Positions 50,397-60,706 of a stretch of DNA of 64,000 nt are shown piece after piece. Position 1 is the stretch's first letter. Each line of letters starts with the position of its first letter. A program made the translations under genes and the position numbers. Under the pieces are notes generated by a model. The model had not been told where the DNA came from and made no database searches. It saw nothing but the letters and a program-made list of their open reading frames with translations. Source of the DNA: Solea solea (lineage: Eukaryota; Chordata; Actinopteri; Pleuronectiformes; Soleidae); NCBI RefSeq assembly GCF_958295425.1, contig NC_081148.1, positions 15,322,958 to 15,386,957 on the forward strand, given 5' to 3'.

Positions 50397-51584
50397 GTAA
50401 GGGCATGGAGAAGGCACTCGCACTGCATACTTATCTCGCACTCATCCCTATTTATAAGCAGATTCTTATTAGTAGCCACAGCTGCTGATTTAAAATTCAC
50501 CTCATCTGGAGAATCCTCAGCGCTGTGCAGCTGAGTGTTACCCAGCTTCATCCACCTCGTCTCAGTTTTCTCCCGCCTGTCTGCATCTCCTTGTCTCTAT
50601 AGGGGCAGGTCGCAGGCACGCAGGTTTTTACGTGCTCCTCCAGGGCCAAATGCATTTTGTAAATCCTCACTACCCGTTTCAGTGCTGCGGCTATGACCCT
50701 GATATTTTGGCATAAACGTGTCTGCGTGTCTTTGGAGATTGAGTGTGATGAATTACCTGCAAACCCAACGATCAGACATTTAATAAATCAAGTGTGCAAT
50801 GCATATTATTTTAACAGGCAGACTACACAGACGGTGGGAACAATAATCATGCCAATAAATCATATTTGATATGGATACCACATTGTTGTTTCTCAGTCCT
50901 CTGTTGAGCGTCAGAGTAATAGGACAGCGTGTAATTTGAAAGTAGACATCTGTGTAGAGTGCTGTGACTTTCTATGTCTGAATTAGTTCTGCATGTGGCT
51001 CTACAGAGATGTTGAGCCTTGAGAATGAAGTAGAAAATATTGGACTGATTATTTTGGTTGAATAAATAGGACAGGCCAGCAGCATGTGAAATCATCTTTG
51101 CAGAGACTGTGGTTTGGTGTCAAAAAGTAGCTCACAAACAGTGTCATTTAAAATAACTTATATATTTGTTTTAGTTTTAGAGTTAATGAGGTGGCCCCGC
51201 TAATGTAATAAATTATGTTGAGCAAAACAACCATCCGCAACATCTCATTCACTCAGCTCTTGCCTTTGTGGTGCCGAGATAAGCTTGAGGTGTGAAAGGT
51301 TTTATTTACATCCTGGCTGATGGTGGATAAGTTGTCCCTGATGTTGCACTCACACTGGCGGCTGTGCCACGTGTTTATGTTTATGGTTCAGTTGAAATTG
51401 AGTAGAAAGTTGTCTCACTCCCTCCTGCCTTATCCTTTTAGCACCTACAGAGCTGCTGATAAACAAGTGTTTGACATTAGCTCGGTACAGAAGTACCACT
51501 TGTGGTGACATCTCTGTCACAGGGAAGCTAAGTAGCACATGGTGTGCAATTTAAATTAGCTTTTATAAATACATAACTACATAT

Positions 51585-51587
<3 letters not shown>

Positions 51588-51616
<29 letters not shown>
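51588..51616. repeat. (TA)n microsatellite
   Basis: A pure TA run in the last intron. Confidence 0.95.
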
Positions 51617-51622
<6 letters not shown>

Positions 51623-52605
51623 ATGATATACTGTAAAGTATATCACAGCCTGCTACTGAGTATCACAACATACTATAATTATTAATTCTTTTAATAAGAA
51701 TTAATAAGTAGTAATAGTAATAATTCTTGTCACTGCCATTTATTTGCTTTATTGGTGCTGCGGCATAATGTGTTCGCTCAAAACTTAGAGTTTCAATATA
51801 TGATATCTAACATTTCTGTATTCAAAACATCTAAAAACAAAACTAATGTTATATATTTTGTGGAGTTGCGCACTTACGTCAGCCAAAAAGGTTTCCAACA
51901 TTCTTAGAATCCATAGAAATCCATATTTATATTCAAGGTAACAGACTGTTTTGGTCGCCTTTTATTGTGTGTATGGGTCACAATTGGATCACGATTGCTC
52001 GTTGCTGTTTGATGCACATTCTGCCACCAGAGCTCTCATGGGGTGACAACAACACTTCCCATGATCCCATGCTGCGTGTCCTGACATCATCAAACTACGT
52101 CTTTTGTTATTGTCCTGATTGAGAGATCGATAGCAGCAGATATTTATAATTTTCATGTTTTACAGAGAGAGAGAGATGAATGGAGATGTTTTTAGCGATC
52201 CCACTAAACCTTTTTCTGCTGCCAAAATCACATAAGTGTTCTACTTCTGCTCTGGAATTACTGCTGCCTGCAGGCAACAATGATACCACTGCGTATGTTA
52301 TAGTCCATAGAACGATTACAATTTTCATGAATCCACTGTGGGGAGATCCTTTTGATTTATGACCTCAGACTTACTTTCAAGCCAACTTTAGGATGATAGC
52401 AATAAAGAAGAGTAGGATTGTGTTGTTTTGTTCTGGGTCTGCAGCTCACAGTTACATTGATTATTTCTTTGGTCTTAGAAAATCTAAAAGCACATTGGTC
52501 TAGGTTTTCAGTTTAGTATCACATAAGGACAAGTTGCAAATCTTTACTCCTGTCACTAAAGCATAATGATCACCTTGGCCAAGCAGAGGCGGCTCTAAAT
52601 GAAAG

Positions 52606-52830
52606 TCCATCCATCTTCTACTGCTGCTTTTATCCTCCATGTGAGGGTTGCAGAATGGTGCCTTGCTGACATGGGCGAAAGGCAGGGTACTCCCTGCACA
52701 GGTAGCAAGTCAATTTAGAGCCTAATCCCCAAATCTCCATGCAAACAGTCCCTCGTTCTGACCGGGTCATGAACCTGGGTCTTCTTGCTACAAAGGCAAG
52801 AGTGCTAACCACTGCACCAACTGTGGGCTA
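52606..52830 (-). mobile_element. SINE, near full-length, reverse orientation
   Basis: Read on the minus strand it begins with a tRNA-like head (agttggtgcagtggttagca, then aggttcatgacc as a B-box-like block), continues with a sequence homologous to the SINE at 2399, and ends in the aggataaa ... agaagatggatgga tail. It lies in the last intron of macrod2. The middle is diverged from the other copies. Confidence 0.78.
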
Positions 52831-53019
52831 TAGTGTAAATGGTGTCAATGAAAATGCCTGATGAAATTCACAATTTACATTTCATGCTCATCTCTTCTGC
52901 AGACGTCAAAGAAAAGAGAAACCGTGATATTAAAGATCTCAATGTCATATTAGTTTTGGGTCTTAAATGCAAAAATCTAAATTCAGACTACGTTTGTTTG
53001 TTTGTTTTTTTCCATCCAG

Positions 53020-53042
53020 ACACTGATGAGAAGAAGGAATGA
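53020..53042 (+). CDS. macrod2: macrod2 terminal coding exon (DTDEKKE, stop)
   Basis: After the acceptor tttgtttttttccatccag the carried G joins AC to give Asp, and the frame reads DTDEKKE followed by TGA at 53040-53042. The exon continues as 3' UTR. The ending is acidic and lysine-rich like the rest of the tail. An earlier good acceptor at 52901-52902 is in the same frame and open through to the same stop, so an alternative longer terminal exon is possible (see findings). Confidence 0.82.
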
Positions 53043-53222
53043 CCAGCTGAGGGAAAAGACAATCAACCTCATCTGACAGCCAGCAAACTGTGCGAAGGCC
53101 AACCACAATGGTGTCACCCTGGTCCATGTTGGTAGGGACTCTGACTCTGGTCCAGGGCAACCATTTTCTCACATGATGCTCACATCCCCAACTTGATTTA
53201 GCCTCCCCCCCCCCTTCATAAT

Positions 53223-53922
53223 AGGGAAAGTTCAGGTTTTCTGAAGTGCGGTTGTGTGAGGTATTGACACACTGTCAGCACTGACTTCACTGAACTTGCT
53301 GCTGTCTCTCAGAACCAGCCATGGACACAAAGAAAAACACATGTTAGCCACTTAACGAGAACTGCACCTGCTTTAGTGTATGATATATTAATAATACGGA
53401 TCATGCTTTTTTCAGACTGTTTAGAAAGTCTTTACCAACTGAAACCTGAAGTTTGTACACTAGGAACTCTATTGCACCTAAGTCCATAGAAGAATTCTGA
53501 GTTTCTAGCTCTTGGAGACAAGGGAGTTGCTGGCCTACTGCTACTGTGTTCAGTAAGTTTGGGTCACTGAGGTGAATGTGAAAAAAGTCAGAAATGAATG
53601 AACTGATGAAGGCAGAGGTGAGTTAGTTTTCTCTATTGACTTTGGTGCTGGGAGTGAGTTTCAAAAACTCCAGTTTCCAGCTGGAAAAGCTGGCAAGAAA
53701 AAGTGGCAAACCATTTGTTATACAAGTTATTGTAGACTGAAACAGGCAGAGAATTTTGTTAAGCAGCAGAAATCTGTTTTTCCTTCCATGTTTTATGTCA
53801 GATCAAACGTCTGTGTCCCATCCCCTTTGAGATGGGGGGGAGGGGAGCTGCTCGGCGAAGTCGGCGCTGTCAGTGTGTCAATACCTCTCACAAGCACAAT
53901 TCAGAAAACCTGAACAATCCCT
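53223..53922. mobile_element. MITE with 73-nt inverted arms inside the macrod2 3' UTR
   Basis: The arms 53223-53295 and 53850-53922 are inverted repeats matching at 61 of 73 positions by my count, without gaps. The outer end (agggaaagttcaggtttt / reverse arm agggattgttcaggtttt) matches a common fish MITE that starts TTAAAGGGATAGTTCAGG. A TTAA is present at the right edge (53923-53926) and a degraded ATAA at the left. There is no coding capacity. Confidence 0.8.
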
Positions 53923-53938
53923 TTAAGAAAACACTCAT

Positions 53939-53979
53939 CCCTGAAGTATGTGTGTTACGTATGTATATGTATGTATGTA
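53939..53979. repeat. GTAT-rich repeat
   Basis: Imperfect GTAT units in the predicted 3' UTR, beside the MITE. Confidence 0.8.
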
Positions 53980-54181
53980 TAAAACCTTGCTATACGACTT
54001 GAACATATCAACCAGAAAAGAAGAGCCATACCTCACTGTGTGTTAGAGTCATACATCATTTTTCCAGCTGGGTGTGATGAGATAAACCAGGTTAAAGTCT
54101 TTGTTTTAATCTAATCCCACTGTTAGGGCATGGTGACGCTGTCAGAGGACAGCAGACACAGCTCCCACATGTTGACACTTC

Positions 54182-54212
54182 AGGCTGGATGATGCATAAC
54201 ATCATCCAGCCT
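54182..54212 (+). other. 13-bp perfect stem-loop in predicted 3' UTR
   Basis: aggctggatgatg pairs exactly with catcatccagcct around the loop CATAA. It is the most stable short stem I see in the UTR outside the MITE arms. Confidence 0.9.
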
Positions 54213-54307
54213 TTTGATACTCGACTATCGTCTCCACAGTCGTCATGACATCTCATAATCGTGGAACGCCTGACAACACCCTGCATTTGTGAACCTCCTT
54301 TGACTGC

Positions 54308-54325
54308 AACACACACACACACACA
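54308..54325. repeat. (CA)n microsatellite
   Basis: A short pure CA run in the predicted 3' UTR. Confidence 0.92.
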
Positions 54326-55041
54326 TGCCATGTCTTTCTCACGCACTACTGCAGATTGAGCACCGCCGTTTAGTTAAATCAACCGATACCATGATTCAAT
54401 AAGGCTACGTGCCACTTCCAGGCCTTTCATCTATGAACATCACTGATAATGTCTCCTCTCCACTGCTGTTCTAACTGCAGCTTAACTCGTTTTACCAGGA
54501 AACTGTTCATCAGCACCCACGCGCACTAAAGAGGATGTGAGTGTCTTTTAACAAATCGATTACTCCCCCCGCCCCTTTTCGTCTAAGCCATTTTCAGTGC
54601 ATGCCAGAAAACTGCTTTGAACTTCCCCAACATAAACAGGATTTATAGTCCTCTTCGCTTTTCGCTTGTCTCCTTACCAGATTGTCTTTAACTGTATCGA
54701 ATGGAATCTGCCTTATTTCATATACAACCACAAATCAACAATCACAGACATAAAGAGATGGTCCAAGTATGAATTCCTGGTTGTGTATTGCTTGCTGATG
54801 ATTTGTAATTTTAAATACTTCATGTAATGGCTAAAACCTGTTGTTAATGGGTTTGTTTGTTTTTTCTTCATTTGATTTAAAAAAAAAACAACAAAAAAAC
54901 AACAGCTTTTGGGGTTATTTTTTATGTTGGTATGATTCATGAGTTATTTTCAGTAGTACCATAGATCAGATGAATTAAGTTCAATGAAACGATGCCTTCA
55001 TACTTTGATGTTTGCTTTGCTAAACTATAACAGAAACAACT

Positions 55042-55047
55042 AATAAA
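55042..55047 (+). promoter_or_regulatory. macrod2: polyadenylation signal AATAAA for macrod2
   Basis: This is the first canonical AATAAA after the stop codon, followed within 30-50 nt by a T/G-rich downstream element. Another AATAAA-like site lies in an AT-rich stretch near 55500 and could be used as an alternative. Confidence 0.6.
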
Positions 55048-55659
55048 GTTTAAGGAGGAAACTATGTCTCAGCTTTTATGTGCCTTGTTATTTCACTTGG
55101 GCCATCATCACAGTGTTTTACTTCAGTTCAGGAGCAGCTGATAAAGTTAACGTCCCATCAGTTCGATTTTTTAACTTCTTAAATGAGAATATTTTCTCGT
55201 TTCTTTGCTCAACATTGCTCGAAAAGAAAACTGAATCATTTTGGTTTGCGGACAAAACCAGACATTTGAGAATGTCATCATTTCGGGGTTTAGGGAAGCG
55301 CTGATCAACTTGACAAGGAGTTTGTGACCAGAACTTTTCTTCTTATCAGCAAAGAGTTATTTCTGCAATGAAAAAGAAAACCTTTGGTCAAACGTTACTT
55401 CTGTTTATTACTCCTAAACTAAGATTTTATAATGACAACTACTACCAGTGATTGATCAGAGCAGATTCACTGGAAAACCATCAACCAACAATCATATAAA
55501 TAAACCAAGTAGACGTTTACATCCTCCTATGTGTATGTCAGTTATCTGGCATTCTTCAGTTAAGTGCTTCTGCTCCCTAAATGGAAAACTGTTGTGAAAA
55601 AAATATAAATTGCTAATGCCCATTTTAAAAATGATTCATTAAACCTCTGCTATTGTTGA

Positions 55660-56787
55660 GGCGCCTGAAGTGAGCCGTGGCTGCAAGATTGCTGTGGCCA
55701 ATCGCGGCGGTAACCCCAGACCCGCTGGTGGACACCAGAGGTCATGGGAGCCGTCAGGCTGGAGGTGGCCTACAGGGCATGGCTGGTCTGTAGGTCTGTG
55801 GAAGCAGATACCAGCAGGCCAAGCAGTTCATGGCAGTTCATGGCAGTTGCTGAGGCAACAACCTGGGTGTGGGAGGAGTTCAGTTAGGCCATGGAGGAAG
55901 CCAATTGATTGGCTCCAAAAGAGTTCTGAAAAACCATCTGGCACCTCAGGGGAAGAAGGCGCACAGCCCACACTGTCTACAGCGGGGACGGAGAGCTGCT
56001 GACGTCAACTGTGGAAATAGTCGGTTGGTTAAAGGAATATCTTGAGGAGCTCCTCAATCCCACCAACACGTATTCCATTGAGGATCCAGAGCCAAGGGGC
56101 CTGAGGATGGATCGGCCAATCTCTGGACCAGAAGTCGCCGAGGTGGTCAAACATCTCCACAGTAGCAGAGCCCTGGCAGTGGACGAGATCCGCCCTGGGT
56201 ATCACAAGACAATAATATTGTGGAACGGTCTTGGCTGACACGCCTCTGCAATATTGCGTGGTCAACGGTGGCAGTGAATGTGGAGTGGCAGTCTGATGTG
56301 TTGAGGACCAGAGGGTGTGTTCCAACTACAGAGGGATCACGCTCCTCCTCCCCCCTTGAAAGGTCTACTCCGACCTCAAATATCCAGTCGATAGTTGAAC
56401 CACAAATGGCCAAAAGGAGTCTCCTCCACTGAGTGGTCGGGCTCAGCCTTATAGATAAAGTGAAGAGCTTGGACATCCAGGGGGGAATCAGAATAGAACC
56501 ACTGCTCCTCCACGTCAAGAGGAGCCAGCTGAGGTCATGGGCTTCTGGTTAGGATGCCTACTGGACACCTCCCTGGGGAGGTGTTTCAGGCATGTCCTTC
56601 CAGGAGTATACCTCTTGGCTGACCCAGGACACACTGGAGGGATTCAAACGCTTGGCTGGCCTGGGAACACCTCAGACTCCCCCAGAGGAGCTAGTGAAAG
56701 TGGCTGGGGAGAGTGCAGTCTGTCTGGGCTTCCTTGCTAAGACTGCTGTCCCTGGGACCCGGACCCAGATAAGCGGAAGATAGCGAT
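55660..56787 (+). mobile_element. internally deleted, frameshifted LINE (non-LTR retrotransposon)
   Basis: A frame at 56011-56238 reads ISGPEVAEVVKHLHSSRALA and then VDEIRPGYHK, the linker leading into a LINE reverse transcriptase. A shifted frame just after reads LTRLCNIAWSTVAVNVEWQS. Around 56410-56440 the text jumps from the start of the RT domain to its far C-terminal region (IQGGIRIEPLLLHVKRSQLR), so the RT catalytic core is deleted. The last part (EELVKVAGE region) and a gatgatgat end match the LINE at 44080. The element is a dead copy with several frameshifts and stops. Confidence 0.85.
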
Positions 56788-57945
56788 GATGATCTCTAAC
56801 TGACAACTTGCAACTGTGGTGTCCCAGTGGCAAGATTTAAAAAAAAAAAAAAAACAGGTTTGCCATTGCATCCAAAAAATAAAACCAGAATAAAGCTGGA
56901 AGCAAACGTATAGAAGAGAAGGGTTTCATAAAGGCTGCACACTGGCCCTTACAATAACTTGCTGTAGGGTAAGTCAAGAAGTTATTTTTTCTTCATTAAA
57001 ACATTTGCCTTTGTTTGATAGATTACAGTGTAGTGACAGACAAGAAAAATAAAGAAAGACTTTTATCCCCAGCCAGAATCAAACTAGGAGAGGTGTGTTA
57101 ATGTGTGATCAAGAGTTTAGAGCTATTTCTCTGAGCAATAATTAACAGATAATCATCTATCAAATACAGGAATTAAGTGCTTTATCATGTCATGAGAGAG
57201 AGTAGCAATATTCGGCAATTGTTGTTTGATAAAAACACATCAACGACAGGTTCGTATCTGCAAATGTGAAAAGCCAATGAAAAACAAGGTTCCTATCTCT
57301 TCAGCAGCCATGTTTACATTCCATTAGCTTGTCGCATGCCAGGCAGATGTCACGAGTGATTGTCCCTGGAACGGAGACGGTTTAAACTTTAATGACTTCA
57401 TTTAAATGTTGCATGTCAGAGCGGTGGGATCCCTGAACTTGAGCAGTGGGTAGTGTCAGGGTAAACGGCTTCATTGCACAGGCTTGCTGTTAAGCACCGG
57501 CTCTGCGGCATAAAACAAAAACACTTGAGTAGTGAAATATCAAAGTACCTATTCCACAAAAAGAAAAACAGCCTTCTATCCTGGTTCACTCCAAACATAC
57601 CAACGGTGGATTTTCTGTTTTGCATCAGAGTGAGTTATGAGGCTGAAATTGCACAGCAGAAACAGAGCACACGCACTGCATCTGCAAATTAAAGTCAGAT
57701 ATGATGGAGTGTTTATGTATGTGACTGTAGTGTCGATCAACCTGTGTAGTAACCGCGTGTTTTCAGATTCTATCTGTCAGGTCTTATCATGCAGCTGCGG
57801 GGCTGATATGATGTGATCTGCTCCGTTTATTCCATTTTCCAGATGAAAGCCCTGTGGACATCATCTTATATAAACATGCATTACCATGTTCTCTCTCCTT
57901 TTTTCAGATTTCACCAATTCGCTCCTGCTGCAAGCTCCTCCCACT

Positions 57946-57972
57946 CCCCCCCCCCCCCCCCCCCCCCCCCCC
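57946..57972. repeat. poly-C run (27)
   Basis: A homopolymer of 27 C, prone to length errors in sequencing. Confidence 0.96.
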
Positions 57973-59896
57973 GCCACACCACGACGACCCTGCGCCACAC
58001 AAGCTGTTAACATAGCACAACAAATTGGAGTGGGGGGGGACTCTATTCCCTTAAATCCCAGCGTTAGATAAGCTGTTTTTTATCTGAAGTACAGGATTTG
58101 CCCTTAATAAAAGTTCATCTCGCCCACATGAGGCAAAGGCAATACTATAGGTGAACTAAGCTGAGATAAACACTCTTAATTGGGATGAAAATTGACGGCA
58201 TTCATTATGGATGCCTGTCTTCAAAGGCAGCGAGAGCCACTGAAATGTTGAAAGGAAATTGACTTGCAGCGTTGCCAGTTTGCTTTGAAGAAATGAGGCT
58301 TCGTCAATTAAACTCTGCTAGCGCGAGACGGTTATGAAGATTAAATTTGTTGTCCGACTAAAGAAAGTCTCGTGCCGATGGCCCACATGACAGGAGAAAG
58401 TATAGAGAAAAGGAAACTAATAAACTCTCTGGCACTCTCTGTTGTTGCACTAATTACCAACTTGATGATGTGCTTATTCAGGTGACACTGCAAATTCAGG
58501 CCAGATGTAGTTGCAGTTACCACAGTAAGCTTTTTTCCTCCTCATTGTTGTCCTTTTTTTAAAAAAAAACACTGAACAGTACATTTGTGTTGAGGGGCTT
58601 CTCTCTAATGGTTTCTATTTCCCATCAGCTTGCGTAGACTATCAATTTAGCAATAATTCACATGAGTGACATCCAAAGCTCAAATGATTTTACCGCTGTT
58701 TTCAAAACAAAAAAAACATCTTGGTTGAGTGTAAAATAATACAAAAAAAAAAAGCAGTAAACTTACTTTGCCACTTTGGGGATTTGAACTTCCTGCCTCC
58801 AAGAATATTAAGTAGCTGCTGGGACCAATATACAGCCCTGGGTTTATTTTATTTGGAGACACTGCAGCAGTATTTGCTGATAAACCTCAGTTCAATTTGC
58901 ATCATTAGCTCCGACTGTCCTCCTCAGTTGTTATATGGATCAAAAGCTTCCGTTTGGATTAGATCTGAATACATGTATGCAGTGTTTTTGTGTACAATGT
59001 GCTTTTGGGAGAGATGAATTCAAACAAGAGATTTAGATGATAGCCTCGCTTTATATAACTATAATCAACTGTGGGCAGTTTGGGAAGTAATGAAGACTAA
59101 ATGTGTTGCTCCCCTGTTAATACATTTACTTTGGAAGTTATTAAAAACTACATTTTTTTTTTTTTTGCGTGAGGAGAAAACGAAAACCCTAATGAAAAAA
59201 AATGTAAAGCAACAGCTCTTGAATGCCGAGTAATTAAATTGGACATTAATGAATGCATTAGCCGTATTTAGCTGTAATTTTGTGAGCATGTTGTTCATTT
59301 CGGCTGATGTTCACTTTATCATTTAAGCAAAGTGAAATCTCACATGGGCGTCTCCGGGTTCCAGGTTTTCTGGGGATGAATCAGCAACGCATTTAGAGAT
59401 CAAGGACTTAAAAGTCAAGCTGCAGGGAGTACAAGGTTCCTCCTGAAGCCCTGCTGCTTTTCACTCCAGCCATCTGATGTGAGTGCACTTAACTTCAAAT
59501 AGTGAATAGCAGAGCAGTGGGAGAGCTGGAGTCAATTGTTAAAATGTTTTTTTTATTCTCTTCCCATATTTAAAAGACTTTTTTTTTCTTTTCTTTTTTT
59601 TTAATGACAGACGTAAAGATAAAATAGCAGAATCATGTATTTCAACTCTGTGACTCTGCAAATACTGAACTTTTACACATATCATAGTACAGTGCGCACA
59701 TTTTTGTCACTGCATTTAAATTCCCTGTAAAGCGACGTTTAATTATGCTTAATATATTGTTAAAAGGCCTGCCAACACTTTAGATAAAGCTACCACTTGT
59801 AAAAGGGGCCAATTAACAGGTTTATTAAGCCCAACTTATCAAAGAAACACCTGCAGTGTGAGCGCTATACAAATACAATTGAAATTGAATTCAAAC

Positions 59897-60024
59897 AGGC
59901 CCTGTGATGGACTGGCGATCTGTCCAGGGTGTGACCCGCCTTTCGCTGAGTCAGCTGAGACTGACACAGCTCCCCCGCGACCCTCATGTGGAGGATAAAG
60001 TGGTAGAAGATGGATGGATGAATA
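59897..60024 (+). mobile_element. SINE/L2-like tail copy, 5'-truncated
   Basis: The block ccctgtgatggactggcgat through agatggatggatg matches the right half of the SINE at 2399, including the shared variant ctcatgtggaggataaag. It is directly preceded by gcgctatacaaatacaattg, which is like the 3' end of another fish retrotransposon family, so two repeats are abutted here. Confidence 0.75.
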
Positions 60025-60232
60025 TAAACTCATCAGCAGTGGTCAGTAATGCCCTAAGCATCATGGGAATTTGATACCATCAATTTGGCCAACACTTTTC
60101 CACTTTTTAACTGTCGGTTTTTTAACTGTCACAAGATAAGAAAGGTTTAAGAGAGGTTTGTAATTTCTAAGCTTCATGACTGTTTTTAAAGAAATGACTG
60201 TTTACATACTGCATTTATTGAAGGCTCTAAAA

Positions 60233-60706
60233 CACAAACTGGTGGCTCGGGGGCCACATGCGGCCCTCCAATGGATTACATGCGGCCCGCCCACCACTGT
60301 GCAAGGTGATGGAACAGCATATACAGAATATAAGACTAAATGTATTTGCCGGCAATATTTTTGTAATAGTAATAAGACATTGGGTTGTAATCATTGCTTT
60401 ATTAAATGTATTACACTCAACATGAAATTACATATTTTTAAGCTGTTTTAATCACAATTATCCTCGTCATTATTTGTTAAATTTTCAATTTAATTCTCCA
60501 TTTTTGTGCATCATAAATATGTTTTTATTGTAAATCATTTTATATCAAAACAAGCAATTTTACTTTGCAATTCTGTCTAATGAATATCTTATATTGCCCA
60601 CCGGCTACTAAATAGTTGTTTTTTCCTTTTTTTCCTCTATGTCGGCCCCCGCTTGACCACACTATATGCTCATTGGCCCCCAGGTCATTTGAGTTTGACA
60701 CCCCTG
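60233..60706 (+). mobile_element. non-autonomous hAT element with perfect 8-bp TSD
   Basis: The right end reads gagtttgacacccctg, the reverse complement of the common hAT start caggggtgtcaaactc. The left end reads cacaaactggtggc, which fits the same terminus after loss of about seven bases. Both ends abut the perfect direct repeat CTCTAAAA (60225-60232 and 60707-60714). Subterminal blocks on both sides are rich in ggggccacatgcggccc-like text, as in the family. There is no transposase frame. Confidence 0.8.

Larger units (their letters stand above)
50397..53019 (+). other. macrod2: macrod2 last intron (2.6 kb)
   Basis: A GT-AG intron. It holds a TA repeat (51588-51616), an AT-rich 12-bp palindrome (51679-51707), a minus-strand SINE (about 52606-52830) and an in-frame alternative acceptor at 52901-52902. 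Confidence 0.74.
53043..55065 (+). other. macrod2: macrod2 3' UTR (predicted)
   Basis: This is sequence after the TGA up to the first canonical AATAAA (55042-55047) and a likely cleavage site about 15-20 nt later. A U/GU-rich stretch follows (ttttatgtgccttgttattt), which fits a cleavage/polyadenylation region. The UTR holds a MITE (53223-53922), a GTAT-rich repeat (about 53939-53979), a perfect 13-bp stem-loop (54182-54212) and a CA repeat. The 3' end is inferred from the signal alone. Confidence 0.65.

Noticed and set aside
58740..58830. tRNA-like B box on the minus strand (agttcaaatcccc)
   Set aside because: There is no matching A box or cloverleaf and no SINE tail; at most a decayed SINE head.
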